From NCBI GenBank assembly GCA_904063045.1, contig CAJFCJ010000006.1, positions 2,992,408 through 3,056,407 on the forward strand: 64,000 bases of DNA, written 5' to 3'. A program made the translations under genes and the position numbers. The notes under the pieces are model-generated. The model was not told the DNA's origin. It searched no databases and was given only the letters and a program-made list of their open reading frames with translations. This DNA comes from Dimorphilus gyrociliatus (lineage: Eukaryota > Annelida > Polychaeta > Dinophilidae). This document shows positions 51,063-61,757 of the stretch, piece after piece (the first letter of the stretch is position 1; each line of letters begins with the position of its first letter).

Positions 51063-52293
51063 TATTAATGTATATAGATGGGTAAAATTAATGGATTTTA
51101 AAAAAATATGTATTTTCCTGTTTCTCATATCTCATCTATTTATTCTTTCGCTTCTTCTCTTTTATGATATAACATTTGGTGTTCTGTTAACATGATAAAC
51201 CTTAAAAGCTGCTGACTTATCCGCTTGTTTAAAAGGAAGAGAGTAAAAAAAAATACGAAAAGCTGGAAGGAAAGAAAATGGTAAGGGATAAATGACAAGA
51301 GTCGTGATGAAGGTTAAAAGAATACGAGTAACAGATGGAATAAATAAGCCCATGAGAGGGTAGAGAGAAAACTACAGATTTTTAATTTTCAATCACTCAC
51401 TGTCCCTTAAGCGGATTTTGTAATTATCCTTATTCTTTTTATTTGCATGAAAAGCGGAATTTATAGACGGACTAGAATTTAAATCACTTTTCACAAACAC
51501 ATCCAATATTATAGATTAGATATTTTTCAATATTCCTATATAAACATAATCAAATTTATATAAATATTTAATTATACACGTTACTATGAATACAATACAT
51601 ACAACTTAGCTTAATGTTTATAGAAATATGGATGTAAACAAGCCAATAAAAAAATTTAAATAGGATTTGTTTGTTTATTTTAAAACTTTTAACAAACTAC
51701 TTAAATGATTTTTCTTTCATTTTTAATATAATTATTATGTACTTTTACTTATTCCTATTATTCTTCTCCTTTTAAAAGCATTTATCAATATCTTGTCAAA
51801 ATGGCAAAGTAGTTTCTTACTTTAATTCTTCAATATGCAATTATTATAGACTTTTTAATAGCAAAGAGAATTTTTTAGCTAATCTTGTTGTTATATAAGT
51901 CAAAAGAACATTATTTTGAAAGATAGTACGCTATAAATGAATCTATAAATATATATATATATATACTGTATATACTGTTTTGTGCCAAATTGATTCTATT
52001 AATTTAACGACAACTAATCTTCTCTTTTTTTTCCCTTATTTCTTTAAAACAATTGCGTTTTTATTCTAAAATTTTACTTATTAGGTTAAATATTATAGAG
52101 TTTTGTTTGTTTGTCAAGTTCTGTTTCTATGATGTAGTTTTTTTTGTGTTATGAAATTTCCATCCTAAAATGTTATTACTATTATTATTATTATTATTTT
52201 AAGCTAACACAGCTTGCTTTTAGTCATTTACATTAGCTATACTATTTCAAATAACATCTTTTCTCTAACAATTAGGAAGCTATCATTTTTACC

Positions 52294-52307
52294 ATCGTAG
52301 GTGGCGC
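52294..52307 (+). promoter_or_regulatory. Weak CTCF-core-like site upstream of PKG
   Basis: ATCGTAGGTGGCGC matches 11 of 14 core positions and ends in the same GGTGGCGC step as strong CTCF sites. Confidence 0.3.
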
Positions 52308-52471
52308 CCTTTTAAAGCGGATTCGGGATGACTGTTTTGACGTCTCTTTAGTGGATAAGACTAAAAGGTCAGATGGTCTCGCTTAAAGTAATATAAAGAA
52401 ATCGACTTTAATAAATTTCGAGTTTAAATTGGGCACTTTCTACGTCCATTAGCAAATAGATAGCGATGACT

Positions 52472-52485
52472 GGGCCATCTATTGG
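52472..52485 (-). promoter_or_regulatory. CTCF-core-like site upstream of PKG
   Basis: On the minus strand CCAATAGATGGCCC matches 12 of 14 core positions, 228 bp before the PKG ATG. Confidence 0.35.
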
Positions 52486-52712
52486 GAAAATTAAAAAAGA
52501 GAGACAAATCTTTTATCAATTTTCTTATGATGTCACATTTAGAATACAGCTAATTAATGACTAGACTAAGACAGCAGGAATATGTATTTGTCATTCACCT
52601 TAATGATTGTATAATCAAACTACATTTGTATATAAATAGAACCCATTATGTTTAAGTATTTGCTTATCTTAAACAATTCTTTCTATCCGACAGGGGACGC
52701 TTACGGGGAATC

Positions 52713-54987
52713 ATGCAATCGACAAATAGATTTATGGGTTCAGCAGGTAGCGGTATTCGACCTTTTGGACATTCAACAGCCGAGCTACGTATGCTGTTAG
52801 AAAATAGAACAGAAGAGCTCGATCGAACAAGACGTTTACTTAGTGAGAAGGAAAAGGAAATCGAAAGATTGGAGAATGAAGTTCAAAAGCTGCTCTCTGT
52901 ATTGCGCGAGACAAACAATGTAGAGATTGAACCGATCCTTAGAGGTGGTCAGAAACGGAGAGCCAAATTTGCCGTTTCGGGCGAAACATGGACGGCTAGT
53001 AATGCAGCTAATGTCGCCTTTGAATTAGTTCATCACAGAAAAGATTTCGGGTTAGATATTTAATATTTATTCTTTACTCTTTAATATGGTATAATTATAA
53101 TATCTTTTTTTTCATTATCTTCTCAAAAGCTCAAAGCAGTTAATAAAAGATGCAGTTTTGTGCAACGATTTCCTCAAGAATCTCGAAACGTCGCAAGTGC
53201 TGGAGGTGGTTGAATGCATGTACGAAAGGAAAATTAAACGCAACGACTACATTTGTAAGCAAGGAGAACCTGGGAATGCTCTTTACGTTCTCGCACAAGG
53301 TTGTATGGAGGTGATACAAGACGGTAGAAGACTTGGTTTGATCAAACCTGGTAGGGTGTTTGGTGAATTGGCTATATTATATAATTGTTCGAGAACGGCG
53401 TCTATCCAAGCTCTCGAAGATGGGAAATTATGGGCCTTGGATAGAACGGTTTTCAAAACGATTATGATGAAATCTGGTCTTGAGAGGCAAGATAAATACA
53501 TGAAATATCTAGAAAAGGTGGAAGTTCTCGAAAAACTCAGCAAAGAGCAGTTGGCTAAGATAGCCGATGTGATAGAAGAAGAACGCTATTACGATGGAGA
53601 GTATATAATAAGAGAAGGAGAAAAAGGCGACACCTTCTTCATAATTAACGAAGGCGAAGTAAGAATCGAAAAGAGGACAGAAAATGGAATCATGGAATTA
53701 AATAGGCTAGGAGCTGGCAAGTACTTTGGGGAGAAAGCCCTTCTAAGTGAAGACTATAGGACGGCGTCAGTTGTAGCTGTTACGACAGTTCTCTGTTTAA
53801 CAGTCGAAAGAAATGCATTTTGTCAATTAATTGGCGACTTAAACGAATTAAGAGAAGAACTAACAAACAGGAAATATGATATGCGACCCCAGAAAAAGTA
53901 ATAATGATAATCTAGTACTTTATTTAATTTTCACGCGATAATTAGTCTTTTTTTCACTTTATGCAGAGTTAGCACCAGCTCGACTGGTTCTGTATCTCCA
54001 GCGCATAAAATATCTTCCAAATACGCTCATGTTCAATTGGATCATTTAAATATAGTTGCAACTTTAGGAGTCGGTGGATTCGGTAGGGTTGAATTGGTTA
54101 CGTCACCTCTCTTCCCTGGGGAATCTTTGGCTTTAAAGTGCCTAAAAAAGAAGCACATTGTCGATACACGTCAACAGGAGCATATAAAATCAGAAAAGAA
54201 GATAATGATGGAAGCTGATTCACCTTTCATCGCTAAATTATTCAAAACGTTCAGGGACACTAAATATGTTTATCTTCTAATGGAGGCTTGTCTTGGAGGT
54301 GAATTATGGACAGTTCTTAGAATAAAGGGCACATTTGATGATTCGACTGCCAGATTTTGCGTTTCTTGCGTTCTTGAGGCATTTGAATATTTACACAATA
54401 AGAACATAGTTTATCGCGATCTGAAACCGGAAAATCTTCTTGTAGACTCAACCGGCTTTGTCAAGTTAGTGGATTTCGGCTTCGCCAAAAAGCTATCGGC
54501 CGGTAGAAAGACGTGGACGTTCTGCGGTACACCAGAGTACGTAGCGCCAGAAATTATCCTTAACAAGGGACACGATTTCGCGGCAGATTATTGGGCTATA
54601 GGAATTCTTATGTTTGAATTATTAACCGGTAATCCGCCTTTTGTTGCACCGGATCCCATGAAAACCTATAATATAATATTGGAGGGGATTGAGAAGATTG
54701 GTATGCCGAAGAAAGTTAGCAGAAATGCAGCAAATCTTATCAGGAAGCTCTGTAAAAGTAATCCAACCGAAAGATTGGGATACGGTAAGAACGGATTACT
54801 AGATATAAGGAAACATAGGTGGTTTCAGGGTTTTGATTGGAATGGCTTAAAAACTAGAACTATGCCCATTCCGAAAGCTATCAAGCCTTGCGTGAATGGT
54901 CCAACTGATACATCAGTCTTTGATCATTATGACAAAGACTCAAATATTCCCGAAGACGAACTCTCCGGTTGGGATGAGGACTTTTAG
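52713..54987 (+). CDS. PRKG1: cGMP-dependent protein kinase (PKG I / foraging type)
   Basis: A cytosolic Ser/Thr kinase activated by cGMP, downstream of nitric oxide and natriuretic-type signals. Exons are 52713-53050, 53130-53897 and 53967-54987, giving 708 aa from this ATG. Order: a leucine-zipper coiled coil (about residues 24-65, [19 protein letters not shown]...), a pseudosubstrate-like stretch [11 protein letters not shown], cyclic-nucleotide domain A ([15 protein letters not shown]), domain B ([15 protein letters not shown]; Ser after RTA fits cGMP preference), and the AGC kinase with [39 protein letters not shown] and the C-terminal SGWDEDF. An AG acceptor lies 19 bp before the ATG (exon begins 52694), so at least one upstream exon exists. 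Confidence 0.95.
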
Positions 54988-55525
54988 ATAGATAGATCAC
55001 AAATTCAAAGAATTAAGAAAATAACAAAAAAAGTAAATATAACAAACAAAAAAACATGATAAAAAGGAAACGGTGCTGTTCTTACTCACACACGAAACTT
55101 GCCTATCAATTTCTTATACATTATATGTTTTACAGTAGTGTCTTCTACTTTTGCAACGCCATGTGTCTATTAAAAGTTATTATATACATTCAGTATGTTA
55201 GTTAAACATCTTGCTCTGCTATTGTAGGAATTATATTTACAATATTCTCCTAAAAATATCTCCCTCCCTTGCCTAAAGAGAAAAACAAATCATACGTACA
55301 ACATTTATCACATCGTCAGCGTTATTAGAGTGCTAGCTTATCGATTGGAAAAAACATAAAAACGCAGCTCCTTTCTATCTTACCTGCAAACCAACTTAGT
55401 GTCATAATTATGTTCTCTTTAAAACATTTAATTGTTTCTATATCTAAGGTGAATTAGAGACGTTCAATAGGTTAAGATATATTTCAAGTTTTTGCAAAGC
55501 AGAATTCATAACGAAAAAATCAATT
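54988..55525. other. Convergent 3' interval PKG / OATP
   Basis: About 540 bp shared by two 3' ends; AT-rich, nothing else seen. Confidence 0.6.
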
Positions 55526-58013
55526 TTATTGTTTTTTTAACCGGTACGTTATATACTTCAAAAGAATACTTATTATTAACAACAAAATAGAAGCTATATA
55601 TATCCATTTTTTCACTGCCTCTGAGTCATAAATCTGGCAGAAATTGTCTGTAAATATTAGAATATTATAATAATATCAAGATAATGTCGAAATTAAGCTT
55701 TTACCTGCGGGACACTGATAAGATTTTGTTAGACAATAATAATTTACTACCTTTTGATATACCAAAGGCACCGGTATCCATACTATTTTATATAAATAAA
55801 TACTTATTAGAAAATATTTTTGTTGAAATTATAAATAAAGTTGTTTACCAAATAAATTTGTCAAAAATAAAGTTGTGGTTAATGAGGCACAAGAAAATCC
55901 TCTGTTGGCTAATCTGTAATTAATAATTTATTAATGTATTTAATATAAATAAACATATATATATATATATATATATATATAGATATTGAAAGAACACACT
56001 TCATAGTAACATCAATTGAAACGATTCTGTTAAGTATCTCAATAATTATCAAAAGAAGTGTGAGCGTTATAAAAGCTTCGGAAGGACAGAAACTTTTATC
56101 ACATAATCCTTGTTTGGCAGTTTGTAGATGCGATTTAATACATCCGCAATTCGAAAATGTCTATAACAAACATTAATAAATCATTTTATAAGTGATATTA
56201 TTTAATTATGCTTTTTTTTTATTTACAATATTATCCGTTGTACATCCAGCAAAGCAGGCCGAAAAATAATTATTTCCGTCATCACCGCATACAGGTTCGA
56301 AATTATTCAAACAGGAACAATTTGAATTACAATTCTGGTGTAGGCTAATAAATACATAATGAGATATAAATAATTGATAATGTTACACTTTAAGAAGGTA
56401 TACCCAGCTGTTTTATAGTTGTTTATACCAACAATGTGAGTTTTTTCACACTTTAATTGGCTTAGAACTAATATACCAGCTAAAAATATAAAAGTTGAAA
56501 ATATTACAAGGCGTAATAGATTCTTAAATTCAAGTTTGATTCTCTTTAGTATGATTCCTGAGAAAATTCCAGTAAGACAAATGACTGACATATAAAGAAG
56601 AGCTGTAAATCATTTCATCATGAATAAATTATCAGTTTTAATAATTTAATTATAATTTCTTACTCAAAGGAACATTTTTCAAATTTGTAAAACTTCCATA
56701 ATCATCATATAAAAAACTTAAAACATCTAACAAAATAATCTCTAATGAAAAATATTTGAATATCTCAGATATTATAAATAGAAAGAGAGGAATGTTTGTA
56801 AAATATCTTTTGAGATGAATCTTTAAATCTGTCCGAAAGAAGAATATATTAAAATAATAAAGAATAGATACAGTAACATATAATTATGTATTATAAATTA
56901 TATGTACTGTATACATTATTCAATAATAATCTCTATCATTCAATAAGAATTTACCATATTTATCTCTAGGAAGAGACTTTGCTTGATTGCATTCTGTTGC
57001 AAAGGCGATTACATTATTGTTTGTTGAATTGAACTGTCTTCTATTTGAAATATCAGAACCGTTTCTTACTTTACGGAATGATACAAATGGAACAATTAAT
57101 GCTCCGATACTCAATGAGAATATAATAAATCCCAACCACCAAGCTCCTTCATTGCTTTGGTTTTTGTGTATTACTGAAAAAAAAAGGTGGGGCTATATAA
57201 TGGTATGGCGAGCATGCTCTATTGAACTAATGCAAATAGCTTTCTATTCATTGTAGACTATTCCTTATATTATTATTTAATGTCACATATTTCTATATAT
57301 TAATAGAAAACAAAGGAAATACTTGACTATTTCATATTAACTTACTCACCTACTAAAGTTTCTGGTAACTTCTTTAATAGAATAACCAAATATTTGGCAA
57401 GAACACTTCCAATAGTCTTCCAACATATTACAATTCCAATGAATAAATAGTTCCAACCATTTTTAGAATTTTCATAAAAATGCGATAGTCCTAATGGTAA
57501 TAAGCCACCTTGTCCAAAACTGATAAATATTCTAGATATAAGAAGAAAGGAGAATGAAATTTTGCCTTTTAATTCTCCTACTACATCTTCTTTACATGAG
57601 ATTTTATTTACTTCGTCGTTAGGATGACAGATCTTACGTTCTTCTTCGGAAAATTTATCGTCTTTTGAGAATGATAACCCAAAGATAAAAAATGGAAGAA
57701 CAATTATTATGTTTCCAATTGCTAAACTAGCACAGCAAACTCCTAGTACTTTGGTTTTTTGCTTTACGAAACTAAAAATAATTGTTGTAAGGAGAACGAA
57801 GGATGCAACCCAGTGAATTTGTTGACCATTGAAAACAAGACGATTCTCTATTGTAGGAAAAACCTTCTTATAGTACACTTCAGAGAGATCGTAGAGGAAT
57901 ACAGCCAATGAAAATAGTCCTATATATTTAACAGAAACAAGATTATTTTTTGGTGGAATATTTTGGTCATTTTCTCTTATTTCATCACGTTCTTCTTCAT
58001 GATCGGATGACAT
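55526..58013 (-). CDS. SLCO: Organic anion transporting polypeptide (SLCO/OATP family), divergent
   Basis: A 12-helix plasma-membrane carrier for organic anions. Nine exons on the minus strand are 58013-57350, 57173-56955, 56828-56664, 56602-56404, 56344-56227, 56160-56000, 55913-55849, 55782-55705 and 55647-55526, giving 596 aa; every join keeps phase, with introns of 56 to 176 bp. Signatures are TM6 with GAWWLGFIIFS, the large-loop Kazal-like domain (NCNSNCSCLNNFEPVCGDDG then NYFSACFAGCT, continuing NCGCIK and GLCDKSFC), and the tail with QCPAGDNFCQIYDSEAV before the last helix. It is more divergent and shorter than vertebrate OATPs (640 to 720 aa), and the N-terminal signature is weakly kept. 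A (TA)n run fills much of intron 6. Confidence 0.9.
55955..55984. repeat. (TA)n microsatellite in OATP intron 6
   Basis: About 14 TA units inside an 86-bp intron, between donor GTGTGT and the acceptor ATTACAG. Confidence 0.9.
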
Positions 58014-58290
58014 ATTTTCTTAGCCATTCGATTTATTTCAATTCCTTTTTTAGCTAATTGAATAAGGCCCTTTGAATCCAGACTCTCATAGGTAATTTTG
58101 ATTAGAGTGGTATGACGTTGTCATGTTGCCCTAGCAAGTGTTGGGTTAGCCAGTCTTCCAAAACAATCATTTCAAAGAATTTAATGTTCAAGGTTAGTGT
58201 TAGAAATACCTGCACAAATGAAGCGCGGAACATGAGACCCTCATTCAAAAATTAACGCTCGGTGATTGGTTGTTAATCGAGCCGGTAAAT
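58014..58290. promoter_or_regulatory. Shared divergent promoter interval OATP / rhotekin
   Basis: Only 277 bp separate the two start codons. It is less AT-rich than average and holds GTGATTGG (inverted CCAAT) at about 58262. Bidirectional promoter activity is inferred from the arrangement. Confidence 0.55.
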
Positions 58291-61200
58291 ATGGCGTCGA
58301 TTCGAAAACGCAAGAGGACAATGTTAGAAGATATACGTCATTCAACTTCAAACTTTGATATTTTGAGGAAGATGACCGAGAATAAACGGAAGAGAACAGA
58401 AACAAGTGACGGAAACGATTCCAAGGTATGTTTATTTTGCTTAAAAAACATGTTTATTTTGAGCCGGGCAACCGGTGAATTATGTATTTACATTGTGGTA
58501 AGTTATCATTCAAAAAATGCAAATAGATAGTCCATAGAATTGTGAAAAGGTCTATTTAAACCACTTAAAAGATAAAAACCATCAAATTCAAGCAATCCGT
58601 TTATCACAAATTGTTTTAAATTGTTTGATAAAGAAAATCTCATTAGTTGATAAACAATAAACAGTTCACTATTGATATTACTTAAACTCACTTTCCTTTT
58701 CTACCAACTTTTAGAAAAGAAGACATTCTACTGATCATGTTCCATTTAAACGAACATTCAGCAGAGTTTCAACAAGGTCAAAATCAAGCGTGAAAACGGA
58801 AGATAATGAAGACAATAAGAACATTTTTAGTAATATAAGAGGAAGTATACGACGCTCCTTAAGGCTTAAAGTTCATAACAAGCTACAAGTTTGTAGATTA
58901 TTTCTCTTTTGCGGTGAATTATGAATTTCGTTTACATCAAATTATTTCAGAAAACAGCAATGAAAGGACAAGAAGATTATAACTTACCAAATTTGGAAAA
59001 TGATTTGCAATATATGAGATTTATAAGTGCGCAAAAGAAGAAGAGGGGAACAAATCTACCAAAGGTAAGATATATTTTTTAAGCTTTTTCACTTTTAGCA
59101 AATGTCATGAGATGAGATTAAAAAATATCTAGGTCATATCATGTTAAACGACACTGGCACCTGGCCTTTTTTAAGGGGCATCTAGCACCTGTCGAATTTT
59201 CTATTAAACTTCGTAGTAACAATGTCATGGAACATCTGTCTCGAGATTTTCAAATTAGACTGTTAAGATCATATTTTATTTTTCAAATTTATCCTTTGAA
59301 GTGATTCTTCTTCCAATACATTTGTAGTGTCAATAAACTTCCTTTGAAAGCATGAAAAAAAAAATCACCTGTCGGATATTTCAATCGCTTAAAAGCCGCG
59401 AGGCCTATGAATATATATCGTTTAACAATTATACCTCCCCTGTTAAAAGAATAATGCATCTTATACCTTGAATATAAGAACGTACTTTTCAAAGAAAATA
59501 TTAAGATTCTGCTGACATCTAATCCATTATTATAATTACAGGAAATTGCTTTAGAACAAAAAATTGAGCAAGAATTAAAACTACGCAATGGTGCAATAAA
59601 ATTACTGTCAGCGTGTTCCAAGCAAAGTGAAAGTCAACAGTCTCTAGAAGCAGCAAAGTCGCTTTTTATGTCAAATATGAGAATGAAAAGCCTAATGGAC
59701 AAACTTCGAACAGAGGAAAATCGTTCTTCAGCTTGCCTCGGTAAAGTGAGTGTAAGTTCAATTAAAGTTCCTCTTTTGTGGCGTGAGAAAGAAAATTTAA
59801 AACCTGGTAAATTTACGGGAAGAAATTTTGTTGCATTCGCTGTTTTAAAAATCGATTCGGAAGTATTTGACACACAATTGGTGTACGTTACACCAGAGAA
59901 TAATAATTTAGCCTTTGAGGATATTTGTGTATTGTAAGTAAACTATTACATAATCACTTTTACAAGCAAAGACTAATGACAGTTTTTTTACTGTACTTTA
60001 CTTTTTGTTAGCCCAAATGTCAGCTACAATTTTAATTGTGAATTAGAAATTTATTGTCACCGACTTGGCTATAATGAACTTCCATCTTCAATAACGACAA
60101 GCTCCACCGCAGCTAGCACTCCAAGGAAACTAAAAAACCGACTATCAAAAATATCAGATTCCATAACCCGGTCTTTCAGTCGAAAACTGTCAACTATGGT
60201 GAAAATTGAAGAAAGTGATGGAACTATGATAATGTAAGAACATGAAACCATTTCCTCTGCTGACTTTCTCTATAAAATTATTTTTTGTACTTTTAGCGGA
60301 CCAAAATTCGATTTGTTGGCGTCAACAACTTTAACTTTACAAGACGTCTGTGAAAAAGGAAAGACTTTAGATTTGAGACTAGAAGATTCGGAAAACAGTA
60401 AATTTCGATTTTTTTAATGTTGCTATTACAATAATTTATATTTTTCTTATATTAGATCCTGTAAATAAACTGCAGCTTTTTGGTCATCTGGTTTGCAGGG
60501 TAGCTGCGATACCATATTGTTTAACAGATGTCACTCTAGTTGGTTACCTCTCAATAAACTGCAATAGGGGTGGTGGATGGTGTCCATACTTTTGTGAATT
60601 AAGATCTATGCAATTATCTTGCTGGGAAGATAAATCAGACGTGAATAAAATGGCTCCAGTTTTGACAATCCGTATAAACAAGGTTAGAGAAAGAAGATGC
60701 TTCTTCGTTATTTTTTTTTATACAAGCTTTATTTTACATTAATGTATCCGTATGAAATCCATCACATGACATATTTTGACAAATGTAACCGAAATATGAT
60801 AAGAGCGAGAGGAAAAAAAAGCAGTTTGCTATAGAAGAAAATATAACACATCTGTAATACATTTACTATTAATCATTTCAGGATGTACAAATAACTCAAC
60901 TCCCAGAAACTTCTAATTCGACCCTGCCAGGCCATTGTCGAGATTCTTTGCTCATTAACACTGTTGATGCTAGTTTTGAAATACTTGCCGCTTCAAACAG
61001 GGAGTTAAGAAAATGGTGGAATGCTTTACAGCAGCATCTTGTTGATCAAGGTATTTAAAAAAAAATACAATTTTCTTATTATTTTACGAACTAGGAAAAT
61101 AGAACATTATTAACTGATAATTATTTCCGTCTTTTGACAGCTCTGTGGCAGCATGCATGCGATTATCAAATGAGCATGGAACCGACTTTAGATTTAACTG

Positions 61201-61456
61201 ATTCTGAAATTCGCCCGGTCACAAAATACCGACGACGTTCATCTACTGCCCCAACTCTTGGTGTTCGAGCTCTTCTTCACGGTAGTATACAATTAAAAAC
61301 AAAAAATGTTTATTCTTACAAGTCATTTATTTTGTATTAGATACGCAACAAGATTCCACCCTATCTCCAATGACTAAAGTTCTTAAGCGATTAAACGACC
61401 AAGAATCTCATGGAAATCAACTTCAATTATTTAATACTGTAGAAACTATAGTATAA
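58291..61456 (+). CDS. RTKN: Rhotekin-like Rho effector
   Basis: A cytosolic scaffold that binds GTP-bound Rho through its HR1 domain. Ten exons are 58291-58425, 58715-58888, 58951-59064, 59542-59933, 60012-60233, 60297-60397, 60456-60682, 60882-61050, 61141-61281 and 61341-61456, giving 596 aa. The N-terminus is basic with an R/K-rich RKRKR run. HR1 starts at about residue 142: LEQKIEQELKLRNGAIKLLS then ACSKQ and LEAAKSLFMSN. The anillin-type C2-like region (VSVSSIKVPLLWREKEN and AFAVLKIDSEVFDTQLVYV) is followed by a PH domain (VGYLSINCNRGGGWCPYFCE to RELRKWWNALQQHL). LEAAKSLFMSN and the HR1 position distinguish it from anillin. The start is within AATATGGCGTCG. Confidence 0.93.
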
Positions 61457-61757
61457 ATGCGGACTCCCCTGTAGAAAATGGGAGACTAGTAGTAGATGTA
61501 ATAACGAACTAAATAATATTTTATATACAAAAAAGTATAAATGCTACTTCTTTTTATAAGGATATAATGAACACGTTTTGTTATCGACTTATATCGTCTT
61601 TCCGTTAATTATTCTTTTGTTTTTTTATAGTATATTTAAATACAGATTTCTGAGTGGTTCGTTAAACTAATCTCCGCTTTTTCTAGTTGCAATATTTTGC
61701 CGATCAATTGGTCAAAAACAAAACCGGTATCAGTAGCAGACGACAACGCCCAGAAAG
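61457..61757. other. Interval rhotekin / integrin alpha
   Basis: About 300 bp that contain the rhotekin 3' UTR and the integrin 5' flank, tandem genes on one strand. No separate element is seen. Confidence 0.55.

Larger units (their letters stand above)
45111..52712. other. 7.6-kb noncoding stretch nAChR 2 / PKG
   Basis: No exon of a separate gene can be supported here. It begins with the nAChR 2 3' UTR (AATAAA near 45335). It holds many simple repeats: interrupted TA tracts at 45275-45302, 46696-46750, 47927-48056, 50620-50640, 50998-51060 and 51950-51980, and pyrimidine tracts at 46620-46690, 48645-48667 and 50338-50440. A less AT-rich patch at 47700-47907 may be a remote first exon of PKG. 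CTCF-core-like sites lie at 52294-52307 and 52472-52485. Confidence 0.5.
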
